Positions 34,619 through 46,500 of a DNA stretch of 64,000 bases are shown one piece after another. Both the position numbers and the translations under genes were made by a program. Origin of the DNA: Silene conica (Eukaryota; Streptophyta; Magnoliopsida; Caryophyllales; Caryophyllaceae); assembly GCA_029255685.2 (NCBI GenBank), contig CM055319.2:30661568-30725567 (forward strand). The letters run 5' to 3'. Below the pieces are notes generated by a model that saw only the letters and a program-made list of their open reading frames with translations, had not been told where the DNA came from and searched no databases. How positions within the stretch are numbered: the stretch's first letter is position 1; each line of letters opens with the position of its first letter.

Positions 34619-35486
34619 TAAAAAATAAATAGATTTTTTTTTTTTTTTTAATATGAAAAAATGCAGACAAATTATTTAAATATGATAACTCTCAAATGTA
34701 TTTTTTTCACAAGAGAATCCTACATGTTTTTTGTAATTATTCTAAAAATATATACAGTGCTAAAAATCCTACAATAGAAATCAAGAGCAATTGCTTTGCA
34801 TTCCAGTAGCTTGATGCAGCACCAGTTGATGCAGGCCAGTAGCATTCCAGTAGCTTGGCCATTTCACATGTTCCTGCACAACAAAATCAAGAGCAATCGC
34901 TTTGCTGCCATTCATCAGATCTTTCAAACGAGCAACTGATAGCTCTAAACCCATCTCAAAAGGCTGACCATATAAGCGAAAGAACATCAGGCCATATGAA
35001 ACAAACATTATGGATCAAGAGTCAAGACAACCTGGGTATAAATGTTTCTTAAAAAAAGAGTTGATGTACAGAGGCACAAAGTTTATGAAATCATGCAGCA
35101 TGATTCATATAATAGAAACCGGAGATGTAACTGTGAATTAAGCAATGCCATCTTTCTGAAAAGTTAAATAGTAACCATAAAATCATGTAACTGTGGGTAT
35201 CTTATCTTTGGAGCCAAGTTAGCAAAAATCAGATGTAATGTAGCATCTCATAGGTTTGATAGGTACCTATGTTAGTCCGACTCTTCATATTCTCTCGGGT
35301 ACCCATGTCGAACACTCATGTCATGGCCTCATGGGTGAGTAACACAGTTTTAGACAATTCATTTTAAGCCATAATATGTTGACAACTACATGTCTACATA
35401 GAATGCGTGCATGAAGAAACAAATGCTTCCTAAAATCACATAAAGCATAGTATGTAGTTTGATTTGGACCATTTTGAAAAGATAAA
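34619..35486. other. CACTA-C left interior
   Basis: Between the left array and Athila-2 there is no transposase. One minus-strand stretch (about 34990-34850) reads FRLYGQPFEMGLELSVARLK and DLMNGSKAIALDFVVQEHVK with no stop, and may be a captured exon; its source was not recognised. The rest is AT-rich. Confidence 0.35.
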
Positions 35487-37037
35487 TGATGCCCGTCGTT
35501 GAGGGTACCAAAGATAAAATTTATAATTCCTAACCTTTAACTATAGATAGCGAAAGTCAGGGTCGAACCACAGAGAGGTGGGGAATGTTTATTGTTTGAT
35601 GTCAATGTTTTAGGGTAACAATTTGGGGGGTTTGAATTGGTGATTACTAAGTCTAAGAAAATAAAGATAAAAATAAAACAACTAAATAAAGATGAGAGTA
35701 AAACTATAATAAAAGAGATGCTAGGATGTTTGGGTAATAATAAATAGCTATAATGGTATAAATCCTAAAGTCAACATGTATTGCAGTTGCGTAAGGGGTG
35801 TAACATATCCTTTCGGTCTATGGTACCTAATAGCTCCTTTCGGCCTATGCTATTAGTTCTTAGGTCTCACAATTATTGGGTGTCAACAATAAGGGTGACT
35901 CCTAAATTCTAGGTCACATACCGTTCAGTCTGGAGTAACCTAGCCGTCTTAAAGTGTAAACCAATGCCCTTCCCGTATCTTTCAATCTTGGGTAGGTCAT
36001 TACTAACATCCTACAAGTCTCCCTTGGGTCTCATTGTAGGATACTATAGTCAACAAAGTAAAACGAAACAGAATTCATACACGTGTCGGTCGACCGACTA
36101 GCTAGCCCGGTCGGTCGACCTCCACCCTGCAACATGTCGATTTCGGGACTCATACTACCTACGCATATTTACTCCCTACATCCTAACATATGAATTTAGC
36201 TACTCATGATTACTGAAACAATAATAAAAACAGAGATAAATATGGAGATCATAATGAATATCAATCTAAACATGCAATCACTAATAAAGGCTTTGGGATT
36301 CTAACTTAAACCGGATAATAATAATTCTAAGACAAGAACAATATTAAAACTGAAATTAAGAAGGGAATTACCGGAAATTGGAATTTTGGTAGAAAGAAAC
36401 AAACTTTATTGATGAATGCTTGAAAGATTGATGAACAAAACTCAAAGTATTTGAGAATTATTGAAAGATTACAACTAAAGATAAAACTGAATTAAAGACT
36501 GAATAAAACTTAATAAAAACTCTATGATAAACTTGATATGAAACTTGATAATAAACCCTAATCACGTCCTTTGCTTAAATAGGCGGAAAGATTAGAGTTT
36601 CCTAATGACTCAAACACTTCAATGGGCTTTCGGAAAGCTTCTGGGTCTGCGCTGAGGTCGGTCGACCTATGTTGTAGGTCAGTCGACCTAATGTCGGGCT
36701 TCAGTGATTTTCTGGACTTTCCATAACAGGGGCCTGGTCGGCTGACCCATGTAGTAGGTCGGTCGACCTAAATTCCTGTAGGATTGCCTTGATTTCGCCT
36801 TGGGTTGACTTTGTGATACTTGGGTCGCGTTTTGAGTTGACTTTCCATCGTTCCTTGGCTATGAAAAATCCCGAGGGCATAATTTGGTATAAAATCGTCT
36901 CTTTTCCGCATAAATCTGCAAAAGAGCATAAAAATACGAAAGTAGACGATTGTTGGGAAATAAAGGCTAAAACATAGTAAATGAGCGACCAACTGTGTAA
37001 AAATAGATGTAAAACGTCATAAAATAGACACGCATCA
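35487..37037 (-). mobile_element. Left (3') LTR of Athila-2
   Basis: It holds three palindrome pairs (36088/36109, 36656/36677, 36736/36757). On the minus strand it begins TGATGCGTGTCTATTTTATG directly after the polypurine tract AAACCAAACC-complement at 37038-37056. Differences from the right LTR are mostly transitions. Confidence 0.92.
36088..36768. repeat. Paired GGTCGGTCGACC palindromes, left LTR
   Basis: 12-mers at 36088, 36109, 36656, 36677, 36736 and 36757 form three pairs with exactly nine bases between members. The first pair is an inverted arrangement (GGTCGACCGACT then GGTCGGTCGACC) but keeps the same 21-bp step. The second is preceded by CTTCTGGGTCTGCGCTGA, related to the text before the other pairs of the element. 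The same three pairs are at 42572, 43141 and 43221 in the right LTR. Confidence 0.92.
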
Positions 37038-38942
37038 AATTCCCCAAACCAAACCTTGCTTGCCCTCAAGCAAGAAATAGACTCGATCTTAACTAATAGA
37101 ACGATTTCAATCTCAGAGCGAAATTTACATGTTAGCCTACACCAATGCCAAGTACAAAATGAGAAAGTGTTCAAATCATGCAAACGAGTTATAGGCTCGT
37201 CAAACTTGCAAAAATAAAGACTATAGAGACTTTATACCATGGACTCTCGCGGTACGCTAGAGACACTCATGAAGCAAAGGGTGAATATATGTAAAATATA
37301 GGAAGAAGTATATTGTCATGACACTCACCTAACTGCGACCCATGGAAACATGCCTGCAATCTAACATGAACAAGAATTCTACAACTATGTAAGATATGTG
37401 AGGTAAAAGGTAAAAGTAATCTCACATTAGATATAAGAAAGGACTCCCAAATATTTTTGAATGAAGTACGGGACTGATAACATATAAAAGAAAGGGATTT
37501 CAGAACGAAGAATTTCTGATACTGTCAGTTGGTCGGCCGACCTACGAAGGTGGTCGGTCGACTGACTTCGCTGTAAATTTTGATTTTTTTCGTTTTTCTT
37601 TTCTTTCTTTCTTTTTCTGATTTTTTCTGTTCTTTTTCTTTTTCTTGCTTTCTTTCTTTCTTTTCTCTTTTCGCTCAATATAGCATACAAACCAAGATGC
37701 CCCATAAAATGAACCAAAGACCACAAATACTAGCTTGGAAGGGTAGGCTAAGTATGGGATGTAGTATTGGTGGAATAAAAAGGCAATTTCGGATATGTAA
37801 GGCTTATGGGTGAATAAGAGAAAAGGGATCCCAAATGCACGTATCAAGACTCACAAAACGAGATAGTAAAACAAGTATATAGCAATTCAAGTTCATGTTT
37901 ATGCATATTGATGTCGTAACATGTTCCAGGGGGAGTACTACTCACATCCTAGACAACTGGTTTAAGAATGAAACCAGGAAATAAGCTCTAAACCTTAGAA
38001 TGTATAGTAGGATGCCAAGGTATAAGTCAAGTATCAAGATATACAAATTGACAAAAACTCGTAGATATGCAAAAAGACTCTCATACTAAAACAAGTTGAC
38101 AAGACAAGTTAAAGACATAAACATGTAAGATAGCAAAGATCATCCTTGATATTCTCTCGTTCCGACTCGACCTATATGCTAAAATAAACGTCCATTTTTT
38201 TGAATTTTTGAAATTTTTCTATTTTTTTTGGATTTTTTTGTATATGCAAGGAAAATAAAGAAAAGAACGATGCAATACAGAAATGGAATAAACGTGTGAT
38301 AAAATGCAATGGAACAATGCATGTGACTAAACCATTCCCCAAACCAACCCGCACAATGTCCCCATTGTGCATTAGCCTAAGTAAAGGTTTCAGAAAATTA
38401 AAGGAGCAATGCAAGGTAAATAAAAACCAAGGAAAAAAATGGAAAGAACTCACTGGATTATCAAGCGCATGAGAAAACCTCCCCAAACCAGAGTAAGCTG
38501 GGAGGTTTTGGTGGCCAGCATTGCCACTCTAAGTACCATATGACGGTTGCACATTTCCCTAAGAACATACGAGCGTACTGTACCAGGTGGGTAGGTCGAC
38601 CGACCTACTTCTCTGGTCGACCGACCTTCCTGCAGACTGCAGGAATTCCAGAATTGCAGGGATCAGGTCGACCGACCGGTGTTGGTGGTCGGTCGACCGT
38701 TGCTTCTGTACAGCGGCCTTCTTTTTCTTCGGAAATAACTTGTATCAACCAAGTCATTATCCCTCAAACCTGGCAAACCATATAAATACGCACCCAGCAT
38801 GTGCGCAAGATCGCAGAACCAAGTCTAAATGTCTTAACTATGCAAACAAAATGAAAAAGGTTCTAAAACTTAAAGCAAACAAAATTAAAAAGTCTCAACA
38901 AAACAGAAAATAAATTGTCTTAGGAGCTTAAAACTGGAAAAA
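37038..38942 (-). other. Athila-2 long 3' noncoding region
   Basis: This 1.9-kb strip replaces the whole RT-RNase H-integrase part. It starts (minus strand end) with a polypurine tract (minus GGTTTGGTTTGGGGAATT) and a TTGCTTGAGGGCAAGCAAGG segment. It contains homopyrimidine stretches (37585-37670) and two palindrome cassettes (37531-37563 and 38594-38698). No conserved coding block is seen in any frame. Confidence 0.8.
38594..38698. repeat. Palindrome double cassette, 3' noncoding copy
   Basis: 12-mers at 38594, 38615, 38666 and 38687 give the layout 12-9-12-39-12-9-12 bases. The cassette inside gag (40133-40237) has exactly the same spacing. The 39-base spacers share TTCCTG and GGAATT words in the same order. 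The last 12-mer is in the opposite orientation to the first three. Confidence 0.93.
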
Positions 38943-41851
38943 CTATCCGCTAAAGATGTGGAAAATCTTAGACCACGGCTTTTGTCGATATGCCGTAGTC
39001 TCCACCGAGTTTGTGTGAATAACAAAACACGCCTCCTCTCTGTCGTAAAGCATATGCGACGGACTCTTCTCCTGTGCTTCTCTTCTCCTTCTCTTGTCCT
39101 CCTCATCGGCAATGTCCGGATCCTCATCCTCCTTGTAGCTTAGGAACCCTAGTCCTCCTCTTTGCACAGTAACGTCCTTTATTGTGGGTTTCCCCAAACC
39201 AATTCCTACATTAGTCACAATAGAAGCATCCTCCATATTGCTCCCAATCTGGGGCGGAGGTGTAAAAACAGGTACATGTGTAGGTAATAAAGTAGGAGAA
39301 GTAGTGATGACCTTATACTTCTTTTCAGAAGCAATAGCATTGCAAGTAATAGGGGTCATAACATCCTTCTTCCCATAGGATAGACCATAAATAATAGAAT
39401 GCTTTCCTACTTTGAAGGTCAAGGTCCAAGTGCCCACATCAATAATGGCTCCCGCAGTGTGAAGGAATGGTCTCACTAGAATGATAGGTATATGGGCATC
39501 CTCAGGGATGTCCAAAACTACAAAGTCTACTAGGAAGAAAAACCTGTCTATACGCACAAGGATGTTTTCCAGCACCCCTATGGGTTCCATAGATGTACGG
39601 TCGGCCATTTGGACGGTCATGCTGGTTACTGCAAAATTGGTCATCCCAAGTCTTAAGGATACGCTTAGGGGCATGACACTAATACTAGCTCCTATAGATC
39701 GCATAAGGCCTTTTTAACGGGAAAGGTCCCTATGTTACAGGGTACAGAAAAGCTTCCAGGATCCTCTAGCTTATGAGGGGCAATAACATGTGACAGGAAA
39801 CTGGAGGACTTTTCGGTAAGGGCTACCGACTCAACCTTATCTAAAGACCGCTTTCGTGACAAAAGTTGTCTCATGAATTTAAGATATGAAGGAACTTGTT
39901 GAACTAGTTCTAAAAACGGAACTTGAACATTCAATGAACGAATTACGTCTTTAAATTTGTCAAATTATACATGTTCCTTTGTTGGTATGAGTCTCTCCGG
40001 AAAAGGAGGGGCAAAAGATTCAGTATTTGCAGCCCTTCTCAGAAACTTGGGGGTCTTGTCACCCCGGAAAAGGAAGTCCCTTAAGTTGTCCGGTATCTCA
40101 GGTCTGAAAGCGCTCTCCTGTTCAGCGTCGGAGGTCGGTCGACCCTCATCCTCGGTCGGTCGACCGACTTCCTGTACAACGGGAATTTCTGGAATCTGCT
40201 CAGAGGTCGGTCGACCTGGCTCCTGGGTCGGTCGACCTTCGTCGCTGTTGTTCGGCTTCGGCTGTCTCTCCTTATTTTTCTCGCCTGCTCTCTCACTTCC
40301 CACCTTAGCACCACTTCTCAGTGATATGATGTTTATAGTCTCTTTCTTTTGGTCCGTCTTGGTCGGAAGTTGACCCGGAGCCCTAGTATCATTCTTGCTC
40401 GCGATTTGAGCAATTTGGGACTGTAACATCTTCATCCCTGCTTCCCCTGCCTGAGATTCCTTCTGAACCAACCCAATGAGGTTTTGGATGAGAGCATCCG
40501 TATTGGGTGGTGGGTTTGAAGGGGGTTAAGGGTTGAAGGGCGGTTTTTCGAAACCTTGCTTATGTGGAGGGATGTATGTGGAGTTTTGTTGAGGTTGTAG
40601 ATGTTGTGGGTTAAGTACATTCTGGCTTGTCCACCTTATGTTGGGATGGACATTATTATTATTTGGATCATAAAAATTATTCCCACGATAATGCTGAAAG
40701 GCGGCACATGTCTCGTTAGATGAGGTACAAAACTTTGACACGTGTCCCTATCCACCACATCTCTCACAAACAAAAGGTCCGTCTTGAACGGCGTTTACCT
40801 GGTACATACCTCCTTTACTTCCACTCCCAATATTGAACTTCCCACCACTCTCCAGCTTATCAAACTTGGCCATCAAGGCCTCAATAGCAGCTACGTTAGA
40901 CTCAGCTTTCCTTTGGTTACCACGGGAAGTCCCATGTTCAGCACGGTGTACAGCAACATCCTCTATAATCTTGAGACCCTTAGTCTCTCCAGAATTCTCT
41001 TGGAACCTTCCGTTGGCTGCAACATCCAAGTAGGCCCTGTTATCGTCGTAGAGACCATTGTAGAACTGGTTGCAAAGAAACCATTGTTCGAACCCATGAT
41101 GTGGTATGGATCGAACAAGTCTCTTGAACCTGTCCCAAGCCTCACTGAAGTCTTCATTAGGCCCTTGCTTAAAGCTGGTTATTTGCACCCTTAGGGCATT
41201 GGTCTTGGCTGTAGAGTAGTACTTCATGTAGAAGACCAAGGCCAAAGTGTTCCAATCCGTGACTCCCGCAGCAGTGTGGTCTAGATCTTGATACCATTCC
41301 CTCACTGAGTCCCTGAGAGAGAAGATGAACATAGTTTGTTTAATCTGATCCTGCGTCACTCCGTCTGGGGGTGCAATAGAGCATATGTAATCTGTCAAGA
41401 TTTCAATATGCTTTGCGGCATCCTCACTGGCCGAGCCTCCAAATTGATTTTTCTCAACCATGGTGATGTAGGCAAGCTTGGCCTCGAATGGCTTCCCAGT
41501 ACCTGCAGGTAAAGTAAACCCCTTGTATAGGTCCTTCACTTGAGGCATGGAGTGACTGGCGATGGTAGCTTCTTCGGCCATGTTCTCTTCCTCTTTTGGA
41601 AAAACTTGGAAATAGGTATTTGATGGTGTTTTTGGTGTGGATGGATTATGAGGTGAATTTGGTGTTTTTGGTGAAAGTGGGTTGTTTTGTGGTGATGGTG
41701 GCGATGATTGTTGTTCAAAGATGTCTTCTTGGAATAGGGAAGATGGAGAACCTTCTTCCCTACTTGCTAAAAGTTGTTTTCTCTTTTCCCTTAGAGTCCT
41801 CTCAAGCTCGTGGTCTAGTGGTAGAAGTTCTTCTTGAACTGACCTGCGCAT
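38943..41851 (-). pseudogene. Athila gag-protease polyprotein, three stops and one frameshift
   Basis: The frame opens at 41851 (MRRSVQEELLPLDHELERTL). The Athila gag core follows (KHIEILTDYICSIAPPDGV, FSLRDSVREWYQDL, FSEAWDRFKRLVRSIPHHGF, YNGLYDDNRAYLDVAANG). A zinc knuckle (CERCGG, stop, GHVSKFC) is interrupted by TAG at 40745-40747. The same frame continues with stops near 40526 and 39965. The linker 40237-40133 encodes four GRPT blocks from the palindromes. The protease lies at about 39750-39400 (ADRTSMEPIGVLENILVRID, DIPEDAHIPIILVRPFLHTA). Two extra bases near 39693-39697 break its D-L-G-A-S active-site motif. Nothing follows protease. Confidence 0.9.
40133..40237. repeat. Palindrome double cassette inside gag coding sequence
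   Basis: 12-mers at 40133, 40154, 40205 and 40226 have spacers of 9, 39 and 9 bases. All steps (21, 51, 21) are multiples of three, so each 12-mer is read in the same frame as Gly-Arg-Pro-Thr on the minus strand. The text upstream of the 40205 pair (GAATTTCTGGAATCTGCTCA) resembles that before the pairs at 36656 and 37531. Confidence 0.93.
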
Positions 41852-41950
41852 AAGATGGAAACTACAAGAAAAAAGTGAGAAGGTTTAAGGAACAAAAGTT
41901 CCTTAAACAAAAAGAAACAAAAACAAGAAACAATAAACACTGGCGTCACC

Positions 41951-41969
41951 TCCCCGGCAACGGCACCAA
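41951..41969 (-). promoter_or_regulatory. Athila-2 primer binding site
   Basis: On the minus strand, GGTGCCGTTGCCGGGGA lies five bases from the LTR edge. This TGGCGCCGTTGCCGGGGA-like site is the usual one in Athila and Tat elements. Upstream of gag, 41852-41950 is a short leader without other features. Confidence 0.88.
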
Positions 41970-41973
41970 AATT

Positions 41974-43525
41974 TGATGCCCGTCGTTGAGGGTACCAAAG
42001 ATAAAATTTATAATTCCTAACCTTTAACTATAGATAGCGAAAGTCAGGGTCGAACCACAGAGAGGTGGGGAATGTTTATTGTTTGATGTCAATGTTTTAG
42101 GGTAACAATTTGGGGGGTTTGAATTGGTGATTACTAAGTCTAAGAAAATAAAGATAAAAATAAAACAAGTAAATAAAGATGAGAGTAAAACTATAATAAA
42201 AGAGATGCTAGGATGTTTGGGTAATAAATAGCTATGATGGTATAAATCCTAAAGTCAACATGTATTGCAGTTGCGTAAGGGGTGTAACATATCCTTTCAG
42301 TCTATGGTACCTAATAGCTCCTTTCGGCCTATACTATTAGTTCCTAGGTCTCACAATTATTGGGTGTCAACAATAAGGGTGACTCCTAAATTCTAGGTCA
42401 CATACCGTTCAGTCTGGAGTAACCTAGCCGTCTTAAAGTGTAAACCAATGCCCTTCCTGTATCTTTCAATCTTGGGTAGGTCATTACTAACATCCTACAA
42501 GTCTCCCTTGGGTCTCATTGTAGGATACTATAGTCAACAAAGTAAAACGAAACAGAATTCATACGCGTGTCGGTCGACCGACTAGCTAGCCCGGTCGGTC
42601 GACCTCCACCCTGCAAACATGTCGATTTCGGGACTCATACTACCTACGCATATTTACTCCCTACATCCTAACATATGAATTTAGCTACTCATGATTACTG
42701 AAACAATAATAAAAACAGAGATAAATATGGAGATCATAATGAATATCAATCTAAACATGCAATCACTAATAAAGGCTTTGGGATTCTAACTTAAACCGGA
42801 TAATAATAATTCTAAGACAAGAACAATATTAAAACTGCAATTAAGAAGGGAATTACCGGAAATTGGAATTTAGGTAGAAAGGAACAAACTTTATTGATGA
42901 ATGCTTGAAAGATTGATGAACAAAACTCAAAGTGTTTGAGAATTATTGAAAGATTACAACTAAAGATAAAACTGAATTAAAGACTGAATAAAACTTAATA
43001 AAAACTCTATGAAAAACTTGATATGAAACTTGATAATAAACCCTAATCACGTCCTTTGCTTAAATAGGCGGAAAGATTAGAGTTTCCTAATGACTCAAAC
43101 ACTTCAATGGGCTTTCGGAAAGCTTCTGGGTCTGCGCTGAGGTCGGTCGACCTATGTTGTAGGTCGGTCGACCTAATGTCAGACTTCAGTGATTTTCTGG
43201 ACTTTCCATAACAGGGGCCTGGTCGGCCGACCCGTGTAGTAGGTCGGTCGACCTAAATTCCTGTAGGATTGACTTGATTTCGCCTTGGGTTGACTTTGTG
43301 ATACTTGGGTCGCGTTTTGAGTTAACTTTCCATCGTTCCTTGGCTATGAAAAATTCCGAGGGCATAAATTTGGTATAAAATCGTCTCTTTTCCGCATAAA
43401 TCTGCAAAAGAGCATAAAAATACAAAAGTAGACGATTGTTGGGAAATAAAGGCTAAAACATTGTAAATGAGCGACCAAATGCGTGTAAAAATTGATGTAA
43501 AACATCATAAAATAGACACGCATCA
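41974..43525 (-). mobile_element. Right (5') LTR of Athila-2
   Basis: The LTR is 1552 bp, nearly identical to the left one. Palindrome pairs are at 42572/42593, 43141/43162 and 43221/43242, all 21 bp apart. At several positions the two LTRs differ by one base inside a palindrome (for example GGTCAGTCGACC at 36677 against GGTCGGTCGACC at 43162), which shows the symmetric form is ancestral there. Confidence 0.92.
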
Positions 43526-46500
43526 ATAAACTTGAACAAATTTAACCCTTTACTCCTTAAGTATACTATGAGGAAATAAAGATACACTTATTACCTTGAT
43601 CCCATGGTTGATAGTAGTCTTCTTTTACCAGCACTGGTCAGGGGGCAGGGGCTCAGTTAAACACATTATACTGACCAACTTTAAAGCTTCCTGATACTTC
43701 TACTGGAATATTACTTCTGCTCATTTCATCTACTGCTTTTCCCCATTTTATTTCAACTTTAAATCAAATTCTTGATATTCCATTACGCCTAACATAATCA
43801 TATCTTACCCTTGCTCATCATTTTCTTTTCCCCATTTCATTTCATCCACAAAACTGGAACAACAAACCAAATTTAGCAGGGTATTCTCCTTAGATATGAT
43901 TTGAGAAGCTAGTGATCGGTAATAATAAAATTGTTACCAAACTATTGTCATAACAGTAAGTAGGAGCAAAATGAGCAAAAAGGGCATTTTTTTTCAATTT
44001 ACATAGCGTAGTAGAAGGCAAAAAGAACTGGATTAGTTGAATCCAGAAAACAGATTTCAACGTCACTAAATTCCAACTTATGAAACATACCGAGAGTGTC
44101 ATTTTTACAGATTCTACAGCCCATCCTTGATATGACCCTTCATACTTCTGCACCTTTTCGTGCAAGAGCTGGACATATTCTATTACCTGCATAAGATATC
44201 ATACAATAGAGATTGTGAAAAATTGTGGTGTGGTCACTGATTACCAATGTACCTCTAACAGGAAAGAAGACGTATCTCTTTTCTGTCCGCCATTTGGTAT
44301 CAGACCTCTCAACATCTGAAACTTGAAAGGGCAAAAATCAAACTGCATTGATTTCTGCATTTTTCTTATTGTCGAAAAAGACACTACTTCTTTTGAAATA
44401 AAAAAGAGCATTGACTTCGACCAAAGTCAATGAGGCAAATGTAAAGAAGAGACAACAGTACCTAGTGCATGCACTTGTCGGTCTGTGATCAGGAATAATC
44501 CCATCTTCAGCTGAACGGAAATCAGTTGCCTGCCTTTTGCTCAGCTAACAACAATCTTTCGACCTGTAAAGAGAGCAGAAATACAGACAAACTCAAGGAT
44601 TTGAATTGATGTATGACAACTATATCATATATCCTTTTAAGGGCCACAATTAGCGGCGAACAATGCATACTAATCTCTGACGATTCCTGGACAGAGGAGC
44701 TTTATTGACTCCAGTAAAACGCAAAGGCTACAATAGCAACCAAAGCTCTTGCTATAGTGTACAGAGGAACAATGCATATGCAAGGTCTCTGTAGTGTGCA
44801 GTCCTCAAACCAAAGCTCTTGCTATAGTGTAGGAAATGAGATGGGTTGTATATTAAATAACTGGGAGACCATAAGACAAGGGAAGAAATTCCGCATTTGT
44901 CGCTTCCTTAATTGTTTCACACCAATGCTCGCAAATTCACCCTCCTGAAAAACAGCTTCTTCTAATTATGATTTGGTTAAAACTTACAACAACCAAGAAA
45001 AGACACGCGACTAGTATAGACTACCCTACGGATTCAGATTTACAAACTGGCCAATCCTGATTAAAAATTTAATGAAAGCAAAAGAATACAAGGGCGACAA
45101 GCCCACAATCACTACCTTGCAACTTTCACTGTTTACTCAATTCATTTACCAATGCGTTTAGGACTTTAGGTACCAATAATTCATTTCAAATTCGACAAAA
45201 AGAGTGAAAATAAGTCATTTAGAGCACAACGTTTTAAACGATCCTAAAGGTCATATCAAGAACTGTTATCAAAAACTTTGATGTAGTATGCCATTAGGTT
45301 TCAAGTGACAAGCTCTACTAGTCAGTCCCCCACATTTCCTTCTGTGTCCACATTGTCTATCGTCAACTTTTGTTAAGTGCTAAACTAAATATATGGAGCT
45401 GAAATTGCAACAAAAGATTTCAGAATAAGGACTGATCATGACATACAAATGATTTGTAATTTCGACACAACCAAGTGGTATATAGTGAGTTAAGGAAAAA
45501 AAATTAACAAACGGAATGATGCCGTAAAGACTAAAAAGTGACATAACTGACCACTACGACGACTTTCAGGCAGATTTCATCTACTTTCATCATCAAAACA
45601 ATACACTGTACCAAAGCCTGAAAAGTCTCACACATTTGGCGAGGTGGGGGCAGGATATATTTAAATATAATAGCATACCTGAGACGGGTATAAAAGCAGT
45701 CCCAAAACGAGCAGTGCGTGTAGGACACCAAAACGAATCCTTGCTTTTGCCACCTGATAAACCACCAATAGCATACCTAAGACGGGTCAGAAATAGCAGT
45801 GAGCATGATATTACTCGAAACATAATGTAGGCAGTTAGTCACTCAAGAGTCAAGAGACCGTCTCATATGGGACCAATTGATTCATGGGTCAATACAAACC
45901 TTGCTAGTTTGATCAGATTAACTTCTAATCAAAGAGTGTTATGAGAATCACAAGTCAATACAAAATGACACTACTTCTTGGTATATAAACCACCAATAGC
46001 ATGACCGTCAATAGTAACAGAAAATTACCTGAACTGTAAAAGGATCACTAGAAACCATGAAACGTTGACATTCTAATAATCGGGTATTCAGATGTTAACA
46101 GAGCACTCTATTCTTTATTTGATTTTATCTTATGCCTGAAAAACATTATCATATTATCATGCCTGAAAACATTATGAAATAAATCAATAAGAGTTAAAGA
46201 GTGTATTATAAAAGGGAGGCATTGCATATCGGTGACCCCATATTAGTTTGTAGCGGTAAGTTTTGACACCAGCATTTAACTTTCAGCAAGAACTAGTATT
46301 CTAATAGTGACTTTTAAGCCTGACTCTACACCTAACTTGGATGCCAAAACAGTAGCAATCGCTGCCTTGGCAGCAGGATCTGTGTCATAACGCTGCATCA
46401 AAGACAAGTGACCATTTAAAACAAACAAGAAATAGGAAGGCTAAAAAATTGTTAGGCTACAAAAGCTTCAATTATGTATCCCATTAGAAGATATGTAATA

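Larger units (their letters stand above)
35487..43525 (-). mobile_element. Athila-type gag-protease-only LTR retrotransposon (Athila-2)
   Basis: LTRs of 1551 bp (35487-37037) and 1552 bp (41974-43525) begin TGATGCCCGTCG and end GACACGCATCA on the plus strand. A perfect ATAAA duplication flanks the element. Counting by eye, the LTRs differ at about 30 positions, so it is young. The primer site beside the right LTR (minus strand GGTGCCGTTGCCGGGGA) and the gag and protease types are those of Athila. Coding stops after protease. From there to the polypurine tract there are only 1.9 kb of noncoding DNA, so RT, RNase H and integrase are absent and the element must be mobilised in trans. Confidence 0.92.
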
